64,000 bases of DNA from Eurosta solidaginis (Eukaryota > Arthropoda > Insecta > Diptera > Tephritidae), in contig NC_090319.1 in assembly GCF_040869045.1 (NCBI RefSeq), positions 380,509,601-380,573,600 of the forward strand, written 5' to 3'. Shown here piece after piece: positions 11,268 to 23,700 of this stretch; within the stretch, counting starts at the first letter, position 1; every line of letters begins with the position of its first letter. Both the position numbers and the translations under genes were made by a program. The notes beneath the pieces were generated by a model, which made no database searches, was not told where the DNA came from, and worked only from the letters and a program-made list of their open reading frames with translations.

Positions 11268-14200
11268 AATCCCGTTTGGGTCATCTCGAGACCCTTCAGG
11301 GATCATTTCTTGATGGTTTTCGGGATCCGTCCGCGATCCCGCCGGGGTCATTTCTGGACTTTTTCGGGACTATTCCGGGATTATTTTGGGACCCTTCCGG
11401 GGTCATTTGTGTATAGTTTTCGGGATCCGTCCGGGATTCCGTCGGGATTATTTTGGGACATTTTCGGGACTATTCCGGGATCATTTCGGGACTATTTCGC
11501 GATCATTTGGGGACCCTTCCGGCATCATTTCTGGACGGTTTTCGGGATCCGTCCGGGATCCCGTCGGGGTCATTTCGGAACTTTTTCTCGACTAAGACGG
11601 GATCATTTGGGGACCCTTTCGGCATCATTTCTGGATGGTTTTCGGGATCCGTCCGGGTCCCGTCGGGGTCGTTTCTGGACTTTTTCTCGACTGATACGGG
11701 ATCATTTGAGGACCCTTTCGGCATCATTTCTGGATGGTTTTCGGGTTCCGTCCGGATCCCGTCAGGGTCATTTCGGGGCCCTTTCTCGACTAATACGGGA
11801 TCATTTGGGGACCCTTTCGGCATCATTTCTAAATGGTTTTCGGGATCCGTCCGGGATCCCGTCGGGGTCATTTCGGGACTTTTTCTCGACTAATACGGGA
11901 TCATTTGGGGACCTTTTCGGCATCATTTCTGTGTGGTTTTCGGGATCCGTTCGGGATCCCTTCAGGGTAATTTTGGGACTTTTTCTCGACTAATACGGGT
12001 TCCTTTGAGGTACCTTGCGGCATCATTTCTAGATGGTTTTCGGGATCCGTCAGGGATCCCGTCGGGGTCACATCTGGATTTTTTCTCGACTAATACGGGA
12101 TCATTTGGGGTAGCTTCCGGCATCATTGCTAGATGGTTTTAGGGATCCGTTCGGGATCCCGTCTTGGTCATTTCGGGACTTTTTCTCGACTTATACGGGA
12201 TCATTTGGGGACCCTTTCGGCATCATTTCTCGATGGTTTTCGGGATCCGTCCGGAACCCGTCGGGGTCATTTCGGGACTTTTTCTCGACTAATACGGGAT
12301 CATTTGGGGACGCTTTCGGCATCATTTCTGGATGGTTTTCGGGATCCGTCCGGGATCCCGTCGGGGTCATTTCGGCACTATTTTGGGATCATTTGGGGTA
12401 CCTTCCGGCATCATTTCTAGATGGTTTTCGGGATCCGTCCGGGATCCCGTCGGGGTCATTTCGGGACTTTTTCTCGACTAATACGGGATCATTTGGGGAC
12501 GCTTTCGGCATCATTTCTGGATGGTTTTCGGGATCCGTCCGGGATCCCGTCTTAGTCATTTCGGGACTTTTTCTCGACTTATACGGGATCATTTGGGGAC
12601 CTTTTCGGCATCATTTCTGTATGGTTTTCGGGATCCGTTCGGGATCCCTTCAGGGTAATTTTGGGACTTTTTCTCTACTAATACGGGTTCATTTGAGGTA
12701 CCTTCCGGCATCATTGCTAGATGGTTTTCGGGATCCGTCCAGGATCCAATCAGGGTCATTTCGGGACTATTTTGGGATCATTTGGGTTACCTTCCGGCAC
12801 CATTTCTATATGATTTTGAGGATCCGTCCGGGATCCCGTCGGGTTTATTTCGGGACTTTTTCTCGACTAATACGGGATCATTTGGCGACCCTTTCGGCAT
12901 CATATCTGGATGCTTTTCGGGATCCGTCCGGGAACCCGTTGGGGTCATTTCGGGACTTTTTCTCGACTAATACGGGATCATTTCGGCATCATTTCTGGAT
13001 GGTTTTCGGGATCCGTCCGGGATCCCGTCTTGGTCATTTCGGGACTTTTTCGGGATCATTTGGGGTACCTTCCCGCATCATTTCTAGATGGTTTTCGGGA
13101 TCCGTCCGGAACCCGTCGGGGTCATTTCGGGACTTTTTCTCGACTAATACGGGATCATTTGGGGACGCTTTCGGCATCATTTCTGGATGGTTTTCGGGAT
13201 CCGTCCGGGATCCCGTCGGGGTCATTTCGGCACTATTTCGGGATCATTTGGGGTACCTTCCGGCATCATTTCTAGATGGTTTTCGGGATCCGTCCGGGAT
13301 CCCGTCGGGGTCATTTCGGGACTTTTTCTCGACTAATACGGGATCATTTGGGGACGCTTTCGGCATCATATCTGGATGCTTTTCGGGATCCGTCCGGGAA
13401 CCAGTCGGGTTCATTTCGGGACTTTTTCTCGACTAATACGGGATCATTTGGGGACGCTTTCGGCATCATTTCTGTATGGTTTTCGGGATTCGTCCGGGAT
13501 CCCGTCGGGGTCATTTCGGGACTATTTCGGGATCATTTGGGGTACCTTCCCGCATCATTTCTAGATGGTTTTCGGGATCCGTCCGGGATCCCGTCAGGTT
13601 CATTACGGAACTATTTCGGGATCCTTTGGGGTACCTTCCGGCATCATTTCTATATGGTTTTGAGGATCCGTCCGGGATTCCGTCGGGGTCATTTCGGGAA
13701 TTTTTCTCGACGAATACGGGATCATTTGGGAGGCTTTCGGCATCATTTCTGGATGGTTTTCGGGATCCGTCCGGTATCCCGTCGGGGTCATTTCGGGACT
13801 ATTTCGGGATCATTTGGGGTACCTCCGGCATCATTTCTAGATGGTTTTCGGGATCCGTCCGGGATCCCGTCGGGGTCATTTCGGTACTATTTCGGGATCA
13901 TTTGAGGTACCTTCCGGCACCATTTCTAGATGGTTTTAGGGATCCGTCCGGGATCCCGTCAGGGTCATTTCGGGACTATTTCGGGATACCTTCCGGCATC
14001 ATTTCTGGATAGTTTTCGGGATCCATCCGGGATCCCGACGGGGTCAATTCAGGACTTTTTCTTGACTAATACGGGATGATTTGGGGACCTTTTCGGCATT
14101 ATTTCTGTATGCTTTTCGGGTTCCGCCAGGAATCCCGTCGGGGTCATTTCGGGACTTTTTCGGGACTAATACGGGGTAATTAGGGGAGCCTTTCGGCATC

Positions 14201-14955
14201 ATTTCAGTATGGTATTCGGGATCATTTGGGGTCCCTTCCGGCATAATTTCTGGATGGTTTTCGGTCATTTCGGGACTATTAGGGGATCTTTTGAGGAAAT
14301 TCCAGCATCATTTCGGGATAGTTTTTGGGATCCGTGAGGGATCCCGTCGGGGTAATTTCTGGACTTTTCAGATATTGTTTCGGGATTATTTTGGGTTTCC
14401 AAGATCATTTCTGGATGGATTTCGAGATCTGTCCGGGATCCCGTCAGGGTCATTTCGGGACTATTAGGGGATCATTTGAGGACCTTTCCGGCATCATTTC
14501 TGGATAGTTTTCGGAATCCGTCTGGGATCCCGTCGGGGTCATTTCAGGACTTTTTCGGGACTAATACGGGATCATTTTGGGACCCTTCCGGAATCATTTC
14601 TGTATGGTTTTCGCGATCCGTCGTGGATCCCCTAAGGACCCTTCCTGGATATTTTCTGGATGGTTTTTGAGAACCGTCCGGGAGCCCGTCAGGGTCATTT
14701 CGGAACTTTTTCGGGACTATTTCGGGATCATTTTGGTACCCTTCAGGCATCATTTCTTTGTGGTTCTCTGTATAAGTCTAGAATCGTGTCGTTGTCATTT
14801 CGGGTTTTTTGGGACTATTCCGGGAACTTTTGGAGACCCTTCCGTGGTATTTCTAAATGGTTTTCGGGATCTGTCCGCGATAGCGTCGGGGTCATTTCGT
14901 GGATTTTTCTGGATAATTTCGGGATCATTTGGGGATCCTGTCAGGTTATCAGCTC
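11268..14955 (+). repeat. Minisatellite array 2, richest in 100-bp monomers
   Basis: Same monomer family as array 1. The 11-bp insert is mostly TCGACTAATAC after CTTTTTC, so 100-bp units dominate and 89-bp units are interspersed (ATGG anchors at 12332, 12421, 12521). The longest open frame of the window (12126-13436, 436 codons) lies here. It is a by-product of a stop-poor repeat: overlapping frames are equally open. Confidence 0.88.
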
Positions 14956-15070
14956 ATTTAGTTCTTTTTTTACTCAATTACAAAAATAAAATGTATTGGA
15001 CAGAAACATCTTTTTAAACAGATAACTTGATAAGCAGGCTAACGTGAATATCCCATATATTTAATTTTCT

Positions 15071-15101
15071 CCTTGCGGACGGGGCCGCGGGTAAAGGCTA
15101 G
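15071..15101 (+). other. Helitron 3' terminus of copy 2 (hairpin plus CTAG)
   Basis: Four-base-pair stem GCGG/CCGC with a six-base loop, then GGGTAAAGG and CTAG. The next base begins the 5' end of copy 3. Identical termini occur at 20767-20796 and 24373-24402. Confidence 0.8.
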
Positions 15102-15851
15102 TATATATTATAAATGGCTGTTTGGATGTTTGAATGTTTGGATGTTTGGATGTTTGGATGTTTGTCCAGACGTTTGTCTTTGTGACTCAATCACGCAAGA
15201 ACGGCTTTACCGATTTGGATGAAATTTTGCACACGTATAGCCAATAGTCTAGAAGGATCTACTAGATATATATTTTTGAAAAGGGACGTGGTCCCCGCCC
15301 CCTAGGAACAGTTATAATTTAATTATTATATTTTTTCGTCTTTGCCACTGAATCACTGGGACACAGACAATAGTCTACTAGCGAAATTTTTTTCGAACAT
15401 GGAAAGGGGTGTGGGGTTCCCACGACCCCTTCGAACAATTACTTTTTAATTATTTTTACACATTATAACTTTACGTATACTGGCCTTCACCAATATCACA
15501 GACTCAAAGGGTCAAATAAGTCGAGGGCTTACAAATTAAGCAGTGACACCCTCCGCCCGCCCCCCTTTATCTCCCCCTCTGGTGTAAAATCCATAAATTG
15601 TTATAACTCAATCTAAATTTTCTCCTAAATCAATAGTTTTTGGTATCTGGTACATACAGAACGAGATCTAGACAATTTTGGAGGAACGATCAGTGGTCCT
15701 CTCCTCTACTCCCGCCATCCGCCCTCCATCCATTGTTTTTATTAGCACGCTTTTATTAGCTTTACCTGTATGTTTCTATCTAACTTTTTATTCGCTCCAA
15801 TGCGCCTGCTGCCTTATTAACATGGTTTTATAATTAGCTTCACTTTATTTG

Positions 15852-18800
15852 TAATCCCGTAAGGGTCATATCGAGACCCTTCCGGGATCATTTCTGGATG
15901 GTTTTCGGGATCGGTCCGGGATTACGCCGGGGTAATTTCGGGACTTTTTCGGGACTATTTCGGGATCATTTTGGGACCCTTCCGGGATCATTTCTGTATA
16001 GTTTACGGGATCCGTCCGGGATCCCGTCGGGGTTATTTTGGAACATTTTCGGGACTATTCCGGAATCATTTCGGGACTATTTCGCGATCATTTGGGGAAC
16101 CTTCCGGCATCATTTCTGGATGGTTTTCGGGATCCGTGCGGAATCTCGTCGGGGTCATATGGGGACTTTTTCGGGATCATTTGAGGGCTCTTCCGGCATC
16201 ATTTCTGGATGGTTTTCGGGATCCGTCCGGGACATCGTCGGGGTCATTTGGGGACTTTTTCGGGATCATTTGGGGGCTCTTCCGGCATCATTTCTGGATG
16301 GTTTTCGGGATCCGTCCGGGATCTCGTCGGGGTCATTTGGGGACTTTTTCGGGATCATTTTGGGGCTCATCCGGCATCATTTCTAGATGGTTTTCGGGAT
16401 CCATGCGGGATCCCGTCGGGGTCATTTCGGGACTTTTTCGCGACTAATACGGGATCATTTGGGAACCCTTTCGGCATCATTTCTGGATGGTTTTCGGGAT
16501 CCGTCCGGGATCCCGTCGAGGTCATTTCGGGGCTTTTTCGCGACTAATACGGGATCATTTGGGAACCCTTTCGGCATCATTTCTGGATGGTGTTCGGGAT
16601 CTGTCCGGGATCCCATTAGGGTAATTTCGGGACTATTAGGGGATCATTTGGGAACCTTTCCGGCATCATTTCTGGATAATTTTCGGGATCCGTCCGGGAT
16701 GCCGACGAGGTCATTTCGGGACTATTTCGGGATCATTTGGGATACCTACCGGCATCATTTCTGGATGGTTTTTGGGATTCGTCCGGGATCCCGTCCTGGT
16801 CCTTTCGGGACTTTTTTTCGACTAAGACGGGATCATTTGCGGACCCTTTCGGCATCATTTCTGGATAGTTGTCGGAATCCCGTCACGGTCACGGGACTAT
16901 TAGGGGATCATTTGAGGACCTTTCCGGCATCATTTCTGTATTGTTTTCGGAATCCTTTCCGGATCCCGTCAGGGTCATTTTGGGACTTTTTTGGGGCTAA
17001 TACGGGATCATTTGGGGATCCTCTAGGGGTCGTTTCGTGACTGTTTTATTTCAGGATCAATTGGGGACCCTTCCGGCATAATTTCTTGATGGTTTGCCGG
17101 ATCCATCAGGGTCATTTCGGGACCATTTTGGGATCATTTGGGGACCCTTCCGAGATCATTTCTGGATCCGTCCGGGATGCCGTAGGAGCCATTTCGGGAT
17201 TTTTTGTTACTTTTCCGGGATAGTTTTTGGACCCTTCCGGGATCATTTCTGGATCTGTGCGGGATCCCATCTGGGTCATTTCCGGACTATTTCGGGATCA
17301 TTTTGGGATCCTTCTGGAATCATTTCTGTATGGTTTTCGCGATCCGTCGTTGATTCCCTCGGAGCCATTTCGGAACCTTTTCTGGAGTATGTCGGGGTCA
17401 TTTGGGGACTTTTTCGGGATCATTTGGGGCTCTTCCGGCATCATTTCTGGATCGTTTTCGGGATCCGTGCGGGATCTCGTCGGGGTCATTTAGGGACTTT
17501 TTCGGGATCATTTGGGGGCTCTTCCGGCATCATTTCTGGATGGTTTTCGGGATCCGTCCCGGATATCGTCGGGGTCATTTGGGGACTTTTTCGGGATTAT
17601 TTGGGGCTCTTCCGGCATCATTTCTGGATGGTTTTCGGGATCCGTCCGGGATCCCATCAGGGTAATTTCGGGACTATTAGGGGATCATTTGTGGACCTTT
17701 CCGGCATCATTACTGGATAATTTTCGGTATCCGTCCGGGATGCCGACGAAGTCATTTCGGGATTATTTCGGGATCATTTGGGATACCTACCGGCATCATT
17801 TCTGGATGGTTTTCGGGATCCGTCCGGGATATCGTCGGGGTCATTTGGGGACTTTTTCGGGATTATTTGGGGGCTCTTCCGGCATCATTTCTGGATGGTT
17901 TTCGGGATCCGTCCGGGATCCCATCAGGGTAATTTCGGGACTATTAGGGGATCATTTGTGGACCTTTCCGGCATCATTACTGGATAATTTTCGGTATCCG
18001 TCCGGGATGCCGACGAAGTCATTTCGGGATTATTTCGGGATCATTTGGGATACCTACCGGCATCATTTCTGGATGGTTTTTGGGATTCGTTCGGGATCCC
18101 GTCACGGTCATTTCGGAACTATTAAGGGATCATTTGAAGACCTTTCCGGCATCATTTCTGGACAGTTTTTGGAATCCTTTCGGGATCCCGTCAGGGTCAT
18201 TTCGGGGCTTTTTCGGGATCATTTAAGGATGGCTTTCAGGATTCGTCCGGGAACCCGTCAAGGTAATTTCTGGACTTTTCCGAGACTATTTCGGGATCAT
18301 TTTGGGACCTTCCCAAGATCATTTCTGGATGGATTTCGGGATTTGTCCGGGATGCCCTCAGGGTCATTTTGGGACTATTAGGTGAGCATTTGAGGACCGT
18401 TCCGGCATCACTTCTGGATGGTTTTCGGTATCCGTTCAGATTCCCGTCGGAATAATTGCGGGACTTTTTCGGGATCATTGGGTCCCTTCCAAAATCATTT
18501 CTGGATGGTTTTTGGGATTCGTCCGGCATCCCGTCGGGGTCATTTCGGGACTTTTTCTCGACTAATACGGGATCATTTGCGGGCCCTTTCGGTATCATTT
18601 CTGGATAGTTGTCGGGATCCGTTCGGGATCCCGTCAGGGTCTTTTCGGAACTATTGGGAGATCATTTGAGGACCTTTCCGGCATCATTTCTGGTTAGTTT
18701 TCGGGATCCTTTCCGGGTCCCATCAGGGTCATTTCGGGACTTTTTCGGCATCATTTAAGATTGGTTTTCAGGATTCGTCCGGTATCCGTCAGGGTAATTT

Positions 18801-20653
18801 CTGGACTTTTCCCAGACTATTTCGGGATAATTTTGGGACCCTCCCAAGATCATTTCTGGATGGATTTCGGGATCTGTCCGGAATGCCGTCAGGGTCATTT
18901 TGGGACTATTAGGTGATCATTTGAGGACCTTTTCGGCATCACTTCTGGATGGTTTTCGGTATCCGCTCAGGATCCCGTCGGAATTATTGCGGGACTTTTT
19001 CGGGATCATTTGGTGTCCCTTCCGGCATCATTTCTGGCTGGTTTTTGGGATTCGTCCGGCATCCCGTCGGGTTCATTTCGGGACTTTTTCTCGACTAATA
19101 CGAGATCATTTGCGGGCCCTTTCGGCATCATTTCTAGATAGTTGTCGGGATCCGTTCGGGATCCCGTCAGGGTCTTTTCGGAACTATTAGGTGATCATTT
19201 GAGGACATTTCCGGCATCATTTCTGGATAGTTTTCGGGATCCTTTCGGGGTCCAGTCAGGGTCATTTCGGGACTTTTTCGGGATCATTTAGAGATGGCTT
19301 TCAGGATTCGTCCGGGAACCCGTCAGGGTAATTTCTGAACTTTTCCGAGACTATTTCGGGATAATTTTGGGACCTTCCCAAGATCATTTCTGGATGGATT
19401 TTGGGATCAGTCCGGGATGCCGTCAGGGTCATTTTGGTATTAGGTGATCATTTGAGGACCTTTCCGGCATCACTTCTGGATGGTTATCGGTATCCGATCA
19501 GGATCCCCTCGGAATCATTGCGGGACTTTTTCGGGATCATTTGGGGTCCCTCCCAAGATCATTTCTGGATGGATTTCGGGATCTGTCCGGGATCCCGTCA
19601 GGGTCATTTAGGGGTGCGTTCGAGATCCCGTCAGGGTCATTTCGGGACTTCTTCGGGAATATATCGGGATCATTTCTGGATGGTTTATGGGATCCGTCCA
19701 TTAACCCTTAAGGGTCATTTCGGGACTATTAGGTGATCATTTGAGGACCTTTCCGGCATCACTTCTGGATGATTTTCGGTATCCGTTCGGGATCCCGTCG
19801 GAATCAATGCGGGACTTTTACGGAATCATTTGGGATTCCTTCCGGCATCATTTCTGGATGGTTTTCGGGATTTGTCCGGGATCCCGTCGGGGTTATTTCG
19901 GGACCTTTTCGGGGCTAATACGGGATCATTTGGGGATCCTCTAGGGGTCGTTTCGTGGCTTTTTCTGTATTATTTCGGGATCATTTTGGGACCCTTTCGG
20001 CATAATTTCTTGATGGTTTGCCGGATCCATCAGGGTCATTTCGGGACCATTTTGGGATCATTTGGGTACCCTTCCGAGATCATTTCTGGATCCGTCCGGG
20101 ATGCCGTAGGAGCCATTTCGGGATTTTTTGTTACTTTTCCGGGATAGTTTTTGCACCCTTCCCGGATCATTTCTGGATCTATGCGGGATCCCATCTGGGT
20201 CAATTCCGGACTATTTCGGGATCATTTTGGAATCCTTCCGGAATCATTTCTGTATGGTTTTCGCGATCCATTGTGGATCCCCTCGGAGCCATTTCGGAAC
20301 TTTTTCTGGAGTTAGTCGGGATAATTTAGGGAACCTTCCTGGATATTTTCTGGATGGTTTCTGAGATCGTCCGGGAGCCCGTCAGGGTAATTTCGGAACT
20401 TTTTCGGGACTATTTCGGGATCAATTTGGTACCCTTCAGGCATCATTTCTGTGTGGTTATCTGGATAAGTCTAGAATCGTGTCGTTGTCATTTCGGGTTT
20501 TTTTGGGACTCCTTCGGGAACTTTTGGAAACACTTCCGGGGCGTTTCTGGATGGTTTTCGGGATCCGTCCGCGATAGCGTCGGGGTCATTTCGTGGCTTT
20601 TTCTGGATAATTTCGTTATCATTTTGGGATCCTATCAGGTTATCAGCTCATAA
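15852..20653 (+). repeat. Minisatellite array 3
   Basis: Same 89/100-bp family. The 5' part parallels array 1 with a shift of about 13,969 and the 3' part with a shift of about 10,247, so array 3 equals array 1 minus about 3.7 kb of internal duplications. It has its own young duplication: the stretch starting at 17641 is repeated at 17908, a shift of 267 bases, exactly three 89-bp monomers. Confidence 0.88.
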
Positions 20654-20766
20654 AGTTCTTTTTTTTTACTCAATTACAAAAATAAAATGCATTAGACAGA
20701 AAAAAATTTTAAACAGATAACTTTATAAGCAGGCTAACGTGAATAGCCCACATATTTCATTTTCTC

Positions 20767-20796
20767 CTTGCGGACGGGGCCGCGGGTAAAGGCTAG
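20767..20796 (+). other. Helitron 3' terminus of copy 3 (hairpin plus CTAG)
   Basis: Same GCGG-ACGGGG-CCGC hairpin and GGGTAAAGG-CTAG as copy 2. The next bases, TATATATTATAAATGG, open copy 4 with no host DNA between. Confidence 0.8.
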
Positions 20797-23700
20797 TATA
20801 TATTATAAATGGCTGTTTGGATGTTTGGATGTTTGTCCAGACGTTTGTCTTTGTGACTCAATCACGCAAGAACGGCTTTACCGATTTGGATGAAATTTTG
20901 CACACGTATAGCCAATAGTCTAGAAGGATCTACTAGATATATATTTTTGAAAAGGGACGTGGTCCCCGCCCCCTAGGAACAGTTATAATTTAATTATTAT
21001 ATTTTTTCGTCTTTGCCACTGAATCACTGGGACACAGACAATAGTCTACTAGCGAAATTTTTTTCGAACGTGGAAAGGGGTGTGGGGTTCCCACGACCCC
21101 TTCGAACAATTACTTTTTAATTATTTTTACACATTATAACTTTACGTATACGGGCCTTCACCAATATTACAGACTCAGTGGGTCAAATAAATCGAGGGCT
21201 TACAAAATGAGCAGTGACACCCTCCGCCCCCCTCTCCCCCTTCTCCTCTCCTCTGGTGTAAAATCTATAAATTGTTATAACTCAATATACATTTTCTCCT
21301 AAATCAATAGTTTTTGGTATCTGGTACATACAGATCGAGATCTAAACAATTTTGGAAAAACGACCAGTGGTCCTCTCCTTCTCCTCCCGCCATCCGACCT
21401 CCTTCAATTGTTTTTATTAGCACGCTTTTATTAGCTTTACCTGTATGTTTCTATGTAACTTTTCATTCTCTCCAATGCGCCTGCTGCCTTAATAACATGG
21501 TTTTATAACTAGCTTCACCTTATTTGTAATCCCGTAAGGGTCATATGGAGACCCTTCCGGGATCATTTCTGGATGGTTTTCGGGATCGGTCCGGGATCCC
21601 GCCGGGTTAATTTCGGGACTTTTTCGGGACTATTTCGGGATCATTTTGGGACCCTTCCGGGATCATTTCTGTATAGTTTTCGGGATCCGTCCGGGATCCC
21701 GTCGGGGTTATTTTGGGACATTTTCGGGACTATTCCGGAATCATTTCGGGATTATTTCGCGATCATTTGGGGACCCTTCCGGCATCATTTCTGGATGGTT
21801 TTCGGGATCCCGTCGTGGTACTTTCGGGATCATTTGCGTACCTTCGAGAGATAAATTCTTGATGGTTCCGGGATCATTACGGGACTTTTTCGGGGTTATT
21901 TTGGGTCCCTTTAGGCATCATTTCTGGATGATCTTCGGGATTCGTCGGGGTCATTTCGGGACTTTTTCGCGACTAATACGGGATCATTTGGGGACCCTTT
22001 CGGCATCATTACTGGATGGTTTCCGGGATCCGTCCGGGATATCGTCGGGGTAATTTTGGGACTTTTTCGGGATCATTTGGGGGCTCTTCCGGCATCATTT
22101 CTGGATGGTTTTCGGGATCCGTCCGGGATCTCGTCGGGGTAATTTGGGACTTTTTCGGGATCATTTGGGGGCTCTTCCGGCATCATTTCTGGATGGTTTT
22201 CGGGATCCGTCCGGGATCCCGTCGGGGTCATTTCGGGACTTTTTCGCGACTAATACGGGATCATTTGGGAACCCTTTCGGCAACATTTCCGGATGGTTTT
22301 CGGGATCCGTCCCGGATCTCGGAATAATTTGGGGTCTCTTTCGGCATCATTTCCGGATGGTTTTCGGGATCCGTCCGGGATCTCGTAGGGGTCATTTGGG
22401 GACTTTTTCGGGATCATTTGGGGGCTCTTCAGGCATCATTTCCGGATGGTTTTCGGGATCCGTCCGGGATCTCGTCGGGGTCATTTCGGGACTTTTTCGC
22501 GACTAATACGGGATCATTTGGGAACCCTTTCGGCATCGTTTCTGGATGGTTTTCGGGATCCGTCCGGGATCCCGTCGTGGTCATTTCGGGACTTTTTCGC
22601 GACCAACACGGGATCATTTGGGAACGCTTTCGGCATCATTTCTGGATGGTTTTCGGGATCCGTCTGGGATCCCATCAGGGTAATTTCGGGACTATTAGGG
22701 TATCATTTGGGGACCTTTCCGGCATCATTTCTGGATAATTTTCGAGATCCGTCCGGGATGCCGACGAAGTCATTTCGGGACTATTTCGGGATCATTTGGA
22801 ATACCTACCGGCATCTTTTCTGGATGGCTTTTGGGATTCGTCCGGGATCCCGTCGAGGTCATTTCGGAAATTTTTCTCGACTAATACGGGATCATTTGCG
22901 GACCCTTTCGGCATCATTTCTGGATAGTTGTCGGGATCCGATCGGGATCCCGTCAGGGTCTTTTCGGAACTATTAGGAGATCATTTGAAGACCTTTCCGG
23001 CATCATTTCTGGATAGTTTTCGGGATCCTTTCGGGGTCCCGTCAGGGTGGTTTCGGGACTTTTTCAGGATCATTTAAGGATGGCTTTCAGGATTCGTCCG
23101 GGAACCCGTCAGGGTAATTTCTGGACTTTTCCGAGACTATTTCGGGATCATTTTGGGACCTTCCCAAGATCATTTCTGGATGGATTTCGGGATGGAGTTC
23201 GGTGATCATTTGAGGACCTTTCCGGCATCACTTCTGGATGGTTTTCGGTATCCGTTCAAGATCCCGTCGGAATCATTGCGGGCCTTTTTCGGGATCATTT
23301 GGGGTCCCTCCCAAGATCCTTTCTGGATGGATTTCGGGATCTGTCCGGGATCCCGTCAGGGTCATTTACGGATGAGTTCGAGATCTCGTCAGGGTCATTT
23401 CGGGACTTCTTCGGTACTATATCGGTGTCATTTCTGGATGGTTTACGGGATCCGTCCAGGATCCCTTAAGGGTCATTTCGGGACTATTAGGTGATCATTT
23501 GAGGACCTTTCCGGCATCACTCCTGGATGATTTTCGGTATCCGTTCGGGATCCCGTTGGAATCATTGCCGGACTTTTTCGGAATCATTTGGGATTCCTTC
23601 CGGCATCATTTCTGGATGGTTTTCGGGATTTGTCCGGGATCCTGTCGGGGTTATTTCGGGACCTTTTCGGGGCTAATACGGGATCATTTGGGGATCCTCT

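Larger units (their letters stand above)
10476..15101 (+). mobile_element. Helitron-like element copy 2, with 3' hairpin and CTAG
   Basis: Starts at about ATAAATGGCAAAGTTTGG, fused to truncated copy 1. The 8-bp tract is the longest of the four. The 5' domain (10590-11267) keeps both versions of the ACGGATTTTGATGAAATTT block. The minisatellite is followed by a unique 3' tail and a terminal hairpin, GCGG-ACGGGG-CCGC at 15075-15088, ending in CTAG at 15098-15101. A GC-rich hairpin about ten bases before CTRR is the established 3' signature of Helitrons. No Rep/helicase gene is present. Confidence 0.8.
15102..20796 (+). mobile_element. Helitron-like element copy 3, complete and mosaic
   Basis: Begins directly after the CTAG of copy 2 and ends at CTAG 20793-20796. 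Its first ~350 bases match copy 4, including a shared deletion of about 37 bases that removes the ACGGATTTTGATGAAATTT block near 15356. From about 15510 on it matches copy 1 almost base for base, including the array start and the last ~1.25 kb of the array (9154-10407 against 19401-20653). The switch suggests unequal crossing-over or gene conversion within the cluster. Confidence 0.8.

Noticed and set aside
12126..13436. 436-codon open frame as a repetitive secreted or structural protein gene
   Set aside because: It lies wholly in the 89/100-bp minisatellite, other frames on the same strand and parts of the opposite strand are also open, and there is no signal peptide or splice context. Open length follows from a stop-poor repeat.
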